From assembly GCA_009792885.1 (NCBI GenBank), contig WMCF01000030.1:9357812-9421811 (forward strand): 64,000 bases of DNA, read 5' to 3'. Below are positions 13,601 through 25,560 of the stretch, one piece after another. Both the position numbers and the translations under genes were made by a program. Position 1 is the first letter of the stretch. Each line of letters opens with the position of its first letter. The notes under the pieces were generated by a model. That model saw only the letters and a program-made list of their open reading frames with translations, was not told where the DNA came from and did not search any database. This DNA is from Eremophila alpestris peregrina. Its lineage: Eukaryota > Chordata > Aves > Passeriformes > Alaudidae.

Positions 13601-13800
13601 ACTCTATTATTGCCAAATCCAGTTTATCCACCTACTGTTTTCAATAGTTCATATAACCCTCCTACCTAAATTTAACATCTCAGTTCTGCTACTTTAACTA
13701 CTTGTTAAACCAGATTTTCTCAAGTGATCTAAATTATTAAAAAAGTGGCAAGGAGAGAAATAAAAGAAAGAAAATCTAATACTAGGTGTCCTACACAAAA
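10629..13800. other. Non-coding, very AT-rich
   Basis: This holds some of the most AT-rich DNA in the window, especially 10800-11300 and 11600-11800, with few open frames above 60 codons. It includes the inverted/direct repeat at 11709-11755 and a run of eight C near 13297-13305. A plus-strand frame of 124 codons (12757-13131) is not recognisable. Several CpGs cluster at 11400-11470 with no associated gene signal. Confidence 0.65.
11709..11755. repeat. AT-rich inverted repeat overlapping a 27-bp-period direct repeat
   Basis: Perfect 12-bp arms, ATGTATTAATAT (11709-11720) and ATATTAATACAT (11726-11737), flank a 5-nt spacer. A direct copy of the first 19 bases (11709-11727) recurs at 11736-11754. 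The simplest reading is a local 27-bp duplication of a self-complementary AT-rich segment, possibly by replication slippage at a hairpin. Confidence 0.85.
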
Positions 13801-14500
13801 ACACTTTTTGCCATCCATTTAAACAAAAATGTTTATTTCACAAATTTGGAAGAAAAGCACTAGTGGGAAAATATAAATAACAACCATATGAGCCAAATCT
13901 GTCACCAAGAAAAGAACCTCTTCTACAGGCCTTATGAAGGTACTTTCTGTAAGTCCATCTCCATTCATGCATTTGGGCATTGGTTTGGGTTTGGCTAACA
14001 TACACATCTTCCTGCTCCTTAACCATGTCAACCACATCAAGGAGGCATTGTCACCTGGGGAACTTGGCCATACCTTTATAGTAAAGGCAGAGAAGGTTTT
14101 TTCCTCCTTGTTTCTCACTCTCAAAATCTTGGGCCAGTGCCCTGTTGTGGGGCTGAGCCCTTAGGAGACAGAGCCAGTATTTTTTGGCACATACCATGGG
14201 TGCCAGAACTGCATTTCTGGTCATGCTGTTCCCCACTATCCTTGCAGAGATGTTGCTCTCTATTTTAATGAGTATACAGAATGAGCAATTTTCAGCTCCA
14301 TATGCCACATCATGTACGAGTTAGCAAGAAAAAAAGTCCTGTTTACAACAGCTGGACTGACTAACTCACATGCAGCTGTGCTGCTGTGTCCAAGAAACAT
14401 CTTGCCATATCCAAGAAAGGCTGGGTTTAAAATGCACTCAGGCCAGTAGTTCTGAGTTGTCTTTTTCCTCATAGGAGGGATTTGCAAATAATCCTGCAGA
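13801..14500 (-). other. Minus-strand stretch with successive frame-shifted open frames
   Basis: Read on the minus strand, four open frames follow each other in different phases: 14487-14260, 14308-14051, 14124-13819 and 14035-13838. An AATAAA hexamer on the minus strand lies just inside the low-coordinate end, at about 13830. This is the pattern expected from a decayed retrocopied cDNA, but none of the translations (for example the CAKKYWLCLLRAQPHNRAL block) matches a protein I recognise. There is also no adjacent poly-A tail on the minus strand. Chance is at least as likely. The stretch is listed so that it can be searched. Confidence 0.2.
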
Positions 14501-17500
14501 TCTCTCAGGTAGGCTACACATACATCAGAGAATGTGCACTGCTATTAATTACTACATCCTCTTTGTAAAGCAGCCTGTCAACAGAGGATGATGCAGTTTT
14601 TGATTCCTCCACTTGACAGTTAATGACACAATCTGTCATGCATTTTTTGATTCAAAAAATACAGCAGATCTATCCCACTTTACAGTAGAATTCACCAACA
14701 AACTCTAGGCATTGGAGAGCTACGTGCACCTCCTCTTTCTAAAACAACACATTGTGACCTTCTCTGCTTGCTTCTTATCACTGTGTAAACCCTTGTGCTC
14801 AGCTGTATGCAAACATTAAGTCACTGAAGACAGTTGGAAAATCCTGACAGCCACAATCAGCTGCAGCTGAGCTACTCCAAGACCCAGCTACCTATCAAAG
14901 CCATGAAATCACTCTACCTAGAAGGTAAGAACAGGTTAGACAACCTATTTCAATTCTTAGCTATCCTTATCATCAGAGAAATACTGATGTTTACATGTCT
15001 CCCTTTCATTCTCTTTTGGAGTCTTATTTCCTGTGGATGCAGAAAATTATGTTGCCTCTTAGTCTGTGGTTATATTCAAGAAGCTTGGAGTGTCTGTCTC
15101 ACATCTTTTCTGTGTCTGTGTTTCTGACTTTAAGACACTTCTTTATTGAGGTTTGTGTTCTTTTTCTAGTCTTTGTGGAAAATGCACTACTTGCTTCCAA
15201 CCACCTCAAAAAGTTCTTTGTTTGACTGGGCTGAGTAGGCTGCTCTGCAAGCATTTCTCCTCAGTTTGAAATTGAAAACCACCTCCAGTTCCTCTGTACT
15301 ATTCACCAAACCACACATAAAACAGTATTAACAGGTTCATTGGTTATTTGGCAAGAGCCTTTTACATCTAGGAATAGCTAAAAATGACTTGTTCCTACCT
15401 CCACACCTGTTGTGCTGGTAAGTGCCAGCAGTCTGGTAATGCTGACTTTCTGGTACTGGGACTGAGGGAATGAAGAGTTTCCCTGGGCTCATCTCCACAA
15501 AGCTGTGCAAGCCCAAGAGTCCTTTTTGCCATGCCACTTACTGGCTTTTCTGCCCTACCTTACAGATAATACACTGACATTTTCCCTTCAAAATGTTTTG
15601 TCTCTCGCCCTGATCAAACAGTCAAAATGAGACAGCAGCTCACCATCAATGCCAAAAGTAATGAAGAAATCAGTATTAAAATCAGTTCTTTTGCTCTCAT
15701 AATGTCTTTTTTTTCCCCAAGAAGAAGTAAGAAAATACAAAGAAGAAACATTTATTTCAAGATATCTGACTGCTCTAACCTTTCTAGCTAATGTCATCCT
15801 CATTTTCTAAGTAAAATTCAAGAAGCAGAATCTCAAGCAAAGGCTTAAGCAGTTTCTGTGACCTTTCCTTTATATCAACCCCTTCATCAGCCAGCAGGAA
15901 AAGCTCCCATCACCTTCACCCAGCACCCACACCACCCCACAGTCAGGACACCAGGGAACAGAACTTAATCCTTCCAAAAATTCACCAAGTGTGCTTTGGG
16001 ACGATCTGTTTGCTCTTCTGGGCTGTTCAGAGCGTAACCTCTCCAAAGGATGAGTCCTACCAGATACAAACCAGGTTCTGTGCTCCACCCAAAGGGATGC
16101 CAGCACAGGAAAAGCTTTGAAAGACAGCTCTATCAAAAGAAAATTGCACCAAATGCATTCTAAAGGACTCCTTCCAACAGCTTCCATAGGAACCAAGGGT
16201 TTCTGTTAATGTGACAAACAGAAAGTCACATTAAACACTAAGAGAAATTATATTTAAAAAATCAGAGGCTAGGGATTATGGATTTACAAAGGAGTGACCC
16301 AGAGGATGATGACAGCTGCCTCTCAGCAGCAGAAGCCTTTGTCAACAATACACATTTTAGGATATCTTTATATTATAATAAGGTACATTTCAAGAAATCA
16401 AGCACTACAGGGGATGAGTTTGCAACTGATTTTGTTAAGAATCATCTTTCTTTTCTCAGGCTTTTTTGTTGAATTGAGATAGCATTTATTTTAGAAATTA
16501 TCCACCAGTGATATAAAGAAATAAAAGACTTTTGTCTTGCCTTTATATTAACCTCTTCATCTTGTAATTTTTTTGAGACAGATATCAAAATATGGAAGAA
16601 TACCCCAGGGATCTGTGACTCTTCAATATTAAATGATCCTTTTGTGAAGGATTTCTCTTAGACAGTATCTGTTTCAAGAAAATGCTCATTTCCTACTCAG
16701 AGGCCAGTTCTTCTTATCATTTTAGAAACATGGATTTTGCAGGTCTTTCAAAGCAAGATTTTTCGCTTTGCACTTTTTTAAATTAGGCCAGAACTGCTAG
16801 ATGTTATCTACAGGATATTTACAGAACACTCCCTTACTGCACCTTTTGACCTGCATCATTGTAAGCTTTCTTCTCAAATATCTAATATTTACTATCTCTA
16901 TACACATACCCATGCTTTACTGTACTCATGTTTTACTGTGTAGCTGCCCTTAGAAGCTGTGAATAACCAAAATGACTAATAGGCAGTCCAGACCAAACAA
17001 GTGAAATGTTCCACTGATCAACACCAGAAACTGAGATGTGAACAAACACAAGCTTGTGGATTACAGATATTTTATGTTCCCAACTGCCTCCACTGATTGG
17101 GAGATACAGTGCCACACCTCCTCAGGACAGTAATTCTCCTACAGCTACATTGGGGCACAGTTAGAATCATTTACAAAGTCTTTTGCTGATCTGAAAGAGT
17201 AATTCTCACATCCAGCAAAAGCCACAAAACAACACCTTGAGGGTTCATGTAGACTGCAGAGCAGGTGCCTTCTACCAAACACAACTGGCCATGGTGGACA
17301 CTTCCTTCCTGAAAGGAAGCAATGCAGTAAACGCCACTGCTGCTGTTTTAGCCAGGAGCTATCTGGTCCATAAAGCTTGTTGAGGAGAAAACTCCTTTCA
17401 GTTTTTCCCTGTTCATGTGCAAACCCCATCTATACTCTGAAAATAACACACAAAAGCCAGCCTGTGGTTAGGCTAAAGGGAAGGTGAGATGTTGGCAGAC

Positions 17501-20500
17501 ACACCATGCTCCCTCCAAGCACAGCATCCGAGTCTTGCAGCCATGGGGTACGAGCTGCCCTGTCAGCTGTCTGGAAAAGGGTTTCCCAAAGGACAGACCA
17601 TCACATGCTGGGCCTTACAGACACAGTCAATGAAGCAGAACACCAGGACCTTCCCACCAAATGAGAAACTAGTACCGCAGCAAGAGTTGAGGATGCTTGG
17701 TACATATCCCACATTTAGAAATTATTTATTGGGGAAATAAACTCATAAGCAATTTATCCTTTGATACTTGGCTCACAATTCCCCATGGAATTATAGGTAC
17801 TATAGAAATAATTATAAATAATTTGTTAAAAAACTGTTTCTTACACAATGTTTCCAGCATGAAACCATGCCTGAACTGAACAGATGAGTTCTTCTAATAT
17901 GGGAACATTTTGTGGATAATTCTCCCAAATGACCTTAAACGCTTTTATATTTTCCATGAGCAAATGAGTGTTTACATTTAAGCTTCCTCACTCTCTCTTC
18001 TTGATGGCAGTCCATTTTGTAGAAAGCTGCCCGATTTTAAAATGCAATAAATTCTGTACAAGAAAATGTTTTCATCTGATTCAGAAACTCAGGGATTGTC
18101 ACAATAGCTCACCTGCAAATAGGAGGAATAATCAGAAAGCTGCTACAAAGAATACAGTTTTAGTAGTAACTTCTTTGTCATCAGAACTCAAGAGTTAAAA
18201 TTAGACCCAGAGGTTCTTCACATTAAGTTCTGGGAGATAACATGGTAAAGAAAAGGGGTGACAGCAAAATGTCTTCAATTATTTTCTGCTGTGATTATAT
18301 GATAAATGTGTGCTTTTAAGTCTCATGAATAATCTCTGTGAAAATAAGAGGATGAGTCTAAGTCTGGAAAATTTCCAAGTGTGTCTCTTCCATATCCTTT
18401 CAGTGTTTCAATTTAACAAAAACACCCACACATACATACAGGAGATCTACTTCCATACTAATGAGTAAAAGTACTCACCAGCAATCTAAAAGAGGCTTCT
18501 TTAATGGATCCAGTGAGGCTTAAGCACAACAACCATTAATTTAACATTTGGTCATTTTCTTGCCAGCATTCTGCCATCACTAACATCAATATCTCTTTAA
18601 TGACACACAAGTTCTTCTCGTAAGTGACTGAACTCAAGTAGACCACAATGAGAGAGCTGTTCTTAAGCCAGTCCACATTGTGCTTCCTAAAAGTTCAAGG
18701 ACAGGATGTGATATCCCATTTCTTAAGAAAATTCGAAGCAAAGAAAGTTCCCCAGAGCATCCCCAAAGATACAGTGTTATCTTAGCATTCAGGCTTTCTT
18801 CTGTGCACATTTAGTGCTGTTCCTACAGGCTGAAACACCACAGCCAAACACCAAGGCTGACTTAGGGTCTAACCCTTCTCTTGAAGAGGGCAAAACATGT
18901 TGTTGCCTTGCCTCTGCATCAGCTTCCAATGGGACCCAGCCTGTAAGGTTGGTCCTCAGAGTAGAAGTCCTAAAAATCCACAAAAGCAATGTTGTAACAC
19001 AACAACCATCTGGAGAAAGTCTAGTGTCTCTCTGGAGCAGCACAGAAAAGACTCAAAGCATCAGGCTGAAATCCAAAGGCCCAAGCACAACCTGACCCTG
19101 CCAAAGGTGAAATGGATTATTAGTACTAATCCTGGCCAGACTGTGGGCTGGCTTTGTTGATATTTTCTTGAAGAAAAACAACTGTCCTGTACATATCCAA
19201 AAAGAAAGAGACATACTTTCTTTATTTTTTCCACTCTCCAGGAAGAGTTTGTTTTATCACCCCAAAGTCAGGGGTCCAACTTAGTTTCTAATTCAAGGAG
19301 AACTATTTGTTGTAAAACAAAGAAGTAAAGGGGGAAGACCCAAACCTACACTGTTTGCAGTGGCCCCTTTCCACTGCATTAAGGAGTTTTGAAGCTTCCT
19401 GAGATACAACTCCAGAGAAAAACAGAGGATTTCCCTTCATAAAAATCTAGGACTACAGAATAAATTCCCCCATGGGAAAAGCACACTGGCAGCACAACCC
19501 ACGTTGTGGCCAGGAGCACAGACACTGTGGCAAGTGACAGCACGATGTGGGCTGCTGAGTTAAGGACAACCAAAACAAGAAAGCCCTCACAGATCTGTAA
19601 TTATGTCTGTAATAGTCAAGGAAATGTCATGGCTACAAGTGTCTGTATAGGTCTCATTTTAAGAAGTGCACACTCGGTTTTACAACAAAAAGTTGCAAAG
19701 AATCTCTGGATTAAAGAATAAAAAAGAGTTGCAATACTTGCTTGAAGGGAAAGCACTATTACAATGGGTTTCCTTCCTGAGCAATGACAGAAAACATGGA
19801 ACCTTCATGGCAGATTTCATGCATTTGGCCTCCTTCACTTCCATTCTCATTTGAAACTCTAGTACTTGGAGCAATCAAATGTGAAATACATGTTATTTAC
19901 ATAAAGTATGGCTGGATTGTGCATCCAGATGAAAAAGTCAAAACCAAACCATTCATTTGGATTAACTGCCATTTTTAAGAAGTCCTCATCAGGGACTGAC
20001 AGGATAGGATTCAACCTTGCAAATCCAAGCTGCTCATCAAGAGGCTTTTTATAGGCAAGACTAACACTTCCAGGATATTAATAATCTCATTATTTAACAG
20101 GTAAAGAAGTGCTGGTGTTGATCTCTCCACAAGACTGACTGCAGAGAGACTCTGGGGGGTAACACCCATGGAGAGATTTACATTGAGAACATCTAGAATT
20201 GGACTAGACAAATCTCTACCCTCCAAGGTGAGGGAGAAGGGAAGAAGGAAGGGCTTGGAATGAGAAAGGTGCAGCTCAAGCCTGGGGATGAGCTGTTTTC
20301 AGAGGGACAGGCTGGGGTGGCTGTGGCCACAATGAAGCCAGCACATCCAGCTGGTATCAAAAGCATCTGACACACCAGCACAGGGGTGGCCTCCAGCCCA
20401 TGGCATCACAGCAGTGCTGGTTTGGCTTGACAATGCTCAAATTATCACTTTATTCCCAAGTATTGGCTGTCCTCTCCCATGTGGGCAGAACACTTTGCCT

Positions 20501-21600
20501 TCTTCCACGGAAACAAAAGATTTTCTTCCAAGCAGGTTACTCTGAAAATACATCCCTACAGCCTCATCCTAAAGACACAGGAGAAAAGGTTCAGCTAGGG
20601 ACACCATCAAAAGCTTTGATTTTTAGTGATTAAGGGATTGAGGCGTGACATTTCCTGCTCCCAGTTCCATTTCATCCCTTTCAAATTAGGGACTGGATTC
20701 AATCACTGGCTTATTTTTACAGGCATTTAATCATAATAAAAGATAAACAAAAAAATCTGGCAATGAGACAAGCTCTGTAGCCTGCTTTCTTCCTCAACAC
20801 TGCTACAGCTCATTACAAGGCAGTTCAGTTCAGTTGTGAAAATGCCAGTACCTCTTCTGATGCAATGCAGAAAACTGTAATGCATCCCCAGCTCTCTAGA
20901 CATCAATGAGACCTATTCAAAATTTAAAACAAGCACAAGACATGTTCTTACAATTATAGGTAGCTATGGCAGAATATTAGCAGATGCCATTTTAAAAAAA
21001 GCTGGTATCATCTTCACCCTACCAAAGGTCTTAGAATTACCCAGTTCTGAATAAAGTGTTTTAAAAACAAAGTGTTAGGCTTATTGCCTGGGTCCAAATA
21101 TATGTTTTTTCTAAAAATGGCCTGAGAAGCCAAACAAATCAAGTGCTTTAAGTTTCTGTTGGAGTCTAGAAAAGATCTGAAGTTCAGAAAAAACAGGGCT
21201 TGTCACATGATGTGGAAGAAAAAGGAAAGCAGAATAATAAAATTCAACATCAGCATCTCCCTGGGAGGATCAGAGTTTTTGCATCATGTTCTTGCTGGTT
21301 CCTAATTTCAAGCAGTGTTTTTTACATAAAAAATTTACCACGGTCATTCTTATTAACTTTGGCAGGCAATTCAATTCAATCAAATAACTACTTATTATTG
21401 TCTTTGACCAAAACCATGATTAACACAGAAGAACCCAAAAATAATGTTTTTACGATTTTTAGGAATTTCTTACATGAAAGGGAGGGGACCAGAGACAGGG
21501 GAGATGATTAAAGAGTATGCCATCTAATGAAATTACAATTAAGTATCTGTAAAATGGAGTTGAACCTCAAGTGTAACACACAAGAAACAAAATAATTTAC
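14501..21600. other. Non-coding, no recognisable element
   Basis: AT-rich sequence with only short, unconvincing open frames; none exceeds 110 codons. It contains one perfect 10-bp-stem hairpin (16206-16234) and a short CAGTT triplet repeat at 20821-20835. No CR1, LTR or DNA-transposon terminus was seen in these 7 kb. Confidence 0.65.
16206..16234. repeat. Perfect 10-bp inverted repeat, 9-nt loop
   Basis: The arms are TTAATGTGAC (16206-16215) and GTCACATTAA (16225-16234), separated by AAACAGAAA. The pairing is perfect and stops abruptly on both sides. There is no T-run after it and no gene beside it, so a function cannot be assigned. Confidence 0.85.
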
Positions 21601-21935
21601 ACTTATGATACTGACTTTTGGAAGGCAGATAACTTTTCCCCATTCTCATCCCTTGAGCTGCCCTGGGGAAGCACCTGAAGCCATCCTAGAGGAGTCCTCA
21701 CTGCTGAGACTGGCAAAGGAAATAATCCATTAATAAGTACTGACCCACACCAGCTCCATCATCTGTGCCACACTCATGGGCAGACCCTTCCAACAGGCCA
21801 CTGCTGGAGAAATCATTGATTTATAAGCACATGAAGCACTTTGAGCTTTCCAAGCACCTCTCTCTCTGCTGTCTTTCTTTTCACCCTCCTTAAGGCCATG
21901 CAGGCAAGAGCCAGGAGAGGCTGAGCCCAGCACGG

Positions 21936-21961
21936 ATTGGACACAGCCATTGGACACAGCC
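21936..21961. repeat. Perfect 13-bp tandem duplication
   Basis: Two identical, directly adjacent copies of ATTGGACACAGCC occupy 21936-21948 and 21949-21961. Confidence 0.95.
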
Positions 21962-21995
21962 ACCAGCTTCTGCCCTGCCTCAGCAGTGCAGGCAG

Positions 21996-22057
21996 ACACC
22001 AGGCACTGGGACCTCCTTGTACTGCTACACCAGGCACTGGGACCTCTTTGCACTGCT
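21996..22057. repeat. 31-bp tandem duplication
   Basis: Two adjacent 31-bp copies (21996-22026 and 22027-22057), both starting ACACCAGGCACTGGGACCTC, differ at two positions. Together with the 13-bp duplication 35 bp upstream they make this a small slippage-prone spot. Confidence 0.9.
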
Positions 22058-22104
22058 GAGGGAGCTCTGCAGTTGTACTTAGGATTAAAAAACATGATCA
22101 CCAT

Positions 22105-24160
22105 TCACTTCCGGAGATAAGAGTGATCTTAAATGCCAATGAGAACAAAAAATGATGCTCTTCTGGGAAAGAAAGCTGCACAACACAACAGGGTGAAATC
22201 AAGAGGATGCAAGGCATAAAACTGGGCTGTTGATGACAGGAATTTCCAGCATATCCTCTGCAGAATTGATTAAAAATGTTCAAAGCATGGAGTTAATTCA
22301 GCTTCAAAATATGACATGCTGCTGTCTCACAAACATTTCCATTAAATATTTTCCTGATCACCATCCAGTTCTCCATCTGCATGCCAAAAGGGATTGCTGT
22401 CAATCTCACTGAGCAGAAGTAACTAACCTTTCCTTTCTAGCTCCCTTCCCCTGAAAGCTTGTCCTATCCAGTAAGTGAAAAAGTCTGTACTTCAATACTC
22501 AGGACTCCTGAAACAGTCTTAAGAATTCAGGGAGGAACTAGACTCAGCCTGTCCTTAGTGGACACTGTCTTCTGCAGATGGCAGCACCGGAGGGTTAAAC
22601 TTCTAAAATCAAAATAAATAAATCTCTTAACCCACAACAGCTTAATAAAATAAATAAAATATGAGCAACATTAAACAGCAACAAAGAGAGAAGGCATACC
22701 CATTGTGTAAGCCACAGACTGGTGTTCTGTTTGCAGCAATTCATTCAGCTCTCTAATGAAAAAAACCCTCTTCTCACGTGGCAGATCCTAAATAGCTATC
22801 ACTTCCAAGCAAGCCTTTTTGACATCATGCTCTTTTTGAGGACCAAAAAATTACTGGTTTTGGTGTGCTACACTCCTGTTACCAAGAATGAGTGTTCTCT
22901 GGTCCTTTGTGTATTCAGGAGGTGAAAACTTTTTTATGCTTTTCCTTAGCCAGGAAAGCATATATGGATGCCTTACTTATTTCCTCTCACCCTTCATTGA
23001 TTTCTGCTGTCTCCCTACAAATTAAGGAAGATTAGAAGCATTTTAACAGTACTGGAAGATTTCAATAATTTTTCTTTAATACAAAAGAGCTATTAGAGAT
23101 AATTGCCATCTGCAAAGAGAGATGTAAATCTAGGACTGTTCAGCATTCTAATGAAAACAGAATCCCAAAGGCATTATCTTAATGCTTCTAAAACTGGCTC
23201 CCTCTGTTTGGGGGAAGGAAACTCACCACAGCAATCACAGCATTTTACAGTTAGTACAGAATTAAACAGAAGGGCCACCTGTGGTTGCAAGTAGCTGGAA
23301 CAAAGCATTCAGCAATACATGACAGCTAAAATCAAAATCCTCTTTCTTGTTCTTAAAATGCACTACACATGAGAAATATTTTGTTTTATTGTCTGCTTCA
23401 GAAAGATGGTAACAGTAAATTTGAAATTTGTAAGCTCTAGTATAGTAATCCAGTTTATCCTCTTATTCACCATCACATTTTGGGTGTGAGATGAGAGAAA
23501 AAAACCCACAAATGTAATAAAATGAGAACCAGTGACTCACCTTGGGTACCAAGAGCTTGTGGAGAGGAAAAAGGTGGAAGCTTAATGCTAAACAAGTTCT
23601 GAGCCTTCAGAGTAATTTCTGCTATTTAATGCACAGAGTATTACAAAGTAAAATGACTTTATTTTCCTGTACAGGCATTATTGCAGTAGCCATAAATTAA
23701 AAAATCCACCAAAAAAAAAAAAAAGTGCATATGGCATAAGAAGATGAAGTATGATATTATTAAGAATTGGTGCAGAACTGTGACATAATACATAAACAAG
23801 CCATCTAACCTGTGTGTAATTGTAGCAAATTGTTACAGTCAGCCTCCATTTACAAGAGGGACAGTTGCAAGCACTTCAACTTGCTCTGCTCCATGTCCCT
23901 CTAACAAAATATAACTCTTGTTGACAACACCTTTTTTTTTACAATCACATTGTTTTTCTGGGAGGAAAGACAATGTAAGAAGAAGATGGTTATGAACAGC
24001 CTAGATTTTTTCTGAGTCTTGAACTTAGGAGTCATTTGCTTTGTTCACTCCTCACCCTTGCTCCTCTTTTTCCATCCCCCACCCAACAGATAACCTATCA
24101 GTACTGAAATAGGAAAGCAAAGAGGAGTGGGAATGTTTTTGTAATTGAAGTCTTTTTTAA
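22105..24160. other. Non-coding, no recognisable element
   Basis: AT-rich sequence with no open frame above about 70 codons. A 14-A homopolymer lies at 23711-23724 and a 9-T run near 23932. No repeat family was recognised. Confidence 0.65.
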
Positions 24161-24640
24161 GCCTATTTATTTTTTGCCAGCACGTTTATTTCAATCTGCT
24201 TTAAACACTCAGCCAGATGTACCTGCTCTGATCCCCAGCCTGGTGGCAGAGGCACCTTGCAGGGCAGCAAGGCTGGGCTGGCAGTGTGTGCAGTGTCCAC
24301 AGGGCTCACCCACTGTGGGACAGCATCTCCAGCTGTGCTGCCAGCTGCAAAAGCTGTGTCTGCATCTGGGACAGCAACAGGGCAGCTTGTGCACAGAAAT
24401 CCTGCAGAGGGAGGTTCAGCATCCACCACACAGAGATGGATTCTGTGGTCAGTGTCATTTCCAGATGGAGGGTTAGTGTTGAGGGCAGAAGGACACACAC
24501 ATCTGCAGCAGCTTCTGCCAGAGGTGTTCCCTGGGCGTTTTTCCTGAAGATTCTCCTGTCCCCACCTGGTCCACTATTCCTCCCCTTCTCTGTCACACAA
24601 GCTCATATCAAAAGCTGGCACCTCTTTAAAACCACATGAG
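24161..24640 (-). other. GC-richer patch with a possible minus-strand exon (24310-24401)
   Basis: The patch is rich in CAG/CTG and stays open in several frames on both strands, mostly a composition effect. On the minus strand a pyrimidine-rich stretch ending CCTCCCTCTGCAG could act as a splice acceptor just above 24401. A strong donor-like TGG/GTGAGC follows, with the GT at 24309-24308. The 92-bp interval between them is open in a frame reading DFCAQAALLLSQMQTQ and continuing to SHSG, whose leucines, methionines and alanines are spaced like an amphipathic helix. The same interval is also open in a second minus frame, so the open frame carries little weight. I recognise no gene and see no partner exon nearby. 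This is a candidate only. Confidence 0.2.
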
Positions 24641-25560
24641 CTCTTAGCACTGGGCTTTCATGGTGGCATTCAGAGGAGTCAAGCCACAAAATATGCAAGT
24701 TATAAACAAAAAGAAAAAAGGAGAAAGAGAGACCTTCCCCAAGAGCACACTGTGGTTGTCTCTCCCAGTACAAACTGAGCCGTGTTTCTGTTTTCTATCC
24801 CACTTAAACTTGTCACTGCCTTGCTTTCTAGCTTTCTAGGATCATACTGGATATGGTCACTGATGCCCTCTAAGGGATTTTTGTGGGGATCCTACTATTA
24901 ATAGAACAACCTGCTTCCCCCTCAGAATGTACCTGAATGTCCCTCAGCAGCAAGACACTCGGGATGGAGCACCCTGCACCTCAGCACAACACAGCACCTC
25001 TGTGCCAAAATTATCTGCCTCAAACTAACCAGAGCTTGTCCCTGCTGCAGAGAGAGAGGGGTAAAAAGCCCACATGAAATCTGGCAGCCAGGTTTGAGGG
25101 GAAGCTGGAATCTGGCCTCTCTACTGGGACTGGGGTGTGGTCTCTCAAAGCTGTATTCACACCACATAGAAAAAAAAACAAACATCCAACCCAAAACTTT
25201 CAAAAGACAACTTGCATTAACCCAAAAAGCACAGGTGTTGTAAGTGGAAAATCTCAGAAAAAATATAATTTTTCTTTTAAAATGTCTCCATTTTCTCAAG
25301 AACTTCTCCCAATGGCTTGCAGCATTTGGCATCAGGTTCTGGATAACAATAAGGGTCCCAATCACTACACTCCCCTCCATGGGAGGTGTCTCAGAGCATG
25401 AGGATGGATGGAAATGGTGACCTTTTCCCTTCCACCACACAAAACACCCTTCTAGGTCTATGACACCATGGTAAGCAACAGGGTCACTTTTTTCTCTAGC
25501 ACAAGACATTAAAGGCAGACCAGATACCATGGAGACCAGGGAAAAGGTGATGGTTCTAAA
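24641..25560. other. Non-coding; contains the longest open frame of the window
   Basis: The minus-strand frame 25530-24922 (202 codons) is the longest in the window. Its translation has one hydrophobic stretch (around residues 108-125, VLGWMFVFFSMW) but no recognisable domain. The flanking bases offer neither a promoter nor a convincing splice pair, and composition changes from GC-rich to AT-rich within it. A chance frame is the best explanation. No repeat family was recognised. Confidence 0.55.

Larger units (their letters stand above)
21601..22104. other. GC-richer patch with short tandem duplications
   Basis: A locally GC-rich, CAG/CCAGG-rich patch inside AT-rich flanks. It keeps a minus-strand frame of 124 codons open (22104-21730), but the product is not recognisable and part of it simply encodes the tandem duplications within the patch. 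I treat it as non-coding. Confidence 0.5.

Noticed and set aside
24922..25530. Longest open frame (202 codons, minus strand)
   Set aside because: No recognisable domain, no promoter or splice pair at its ends and a composition change within it. Over 64 kb and six frames a frame of about 200 codons is not surprising.
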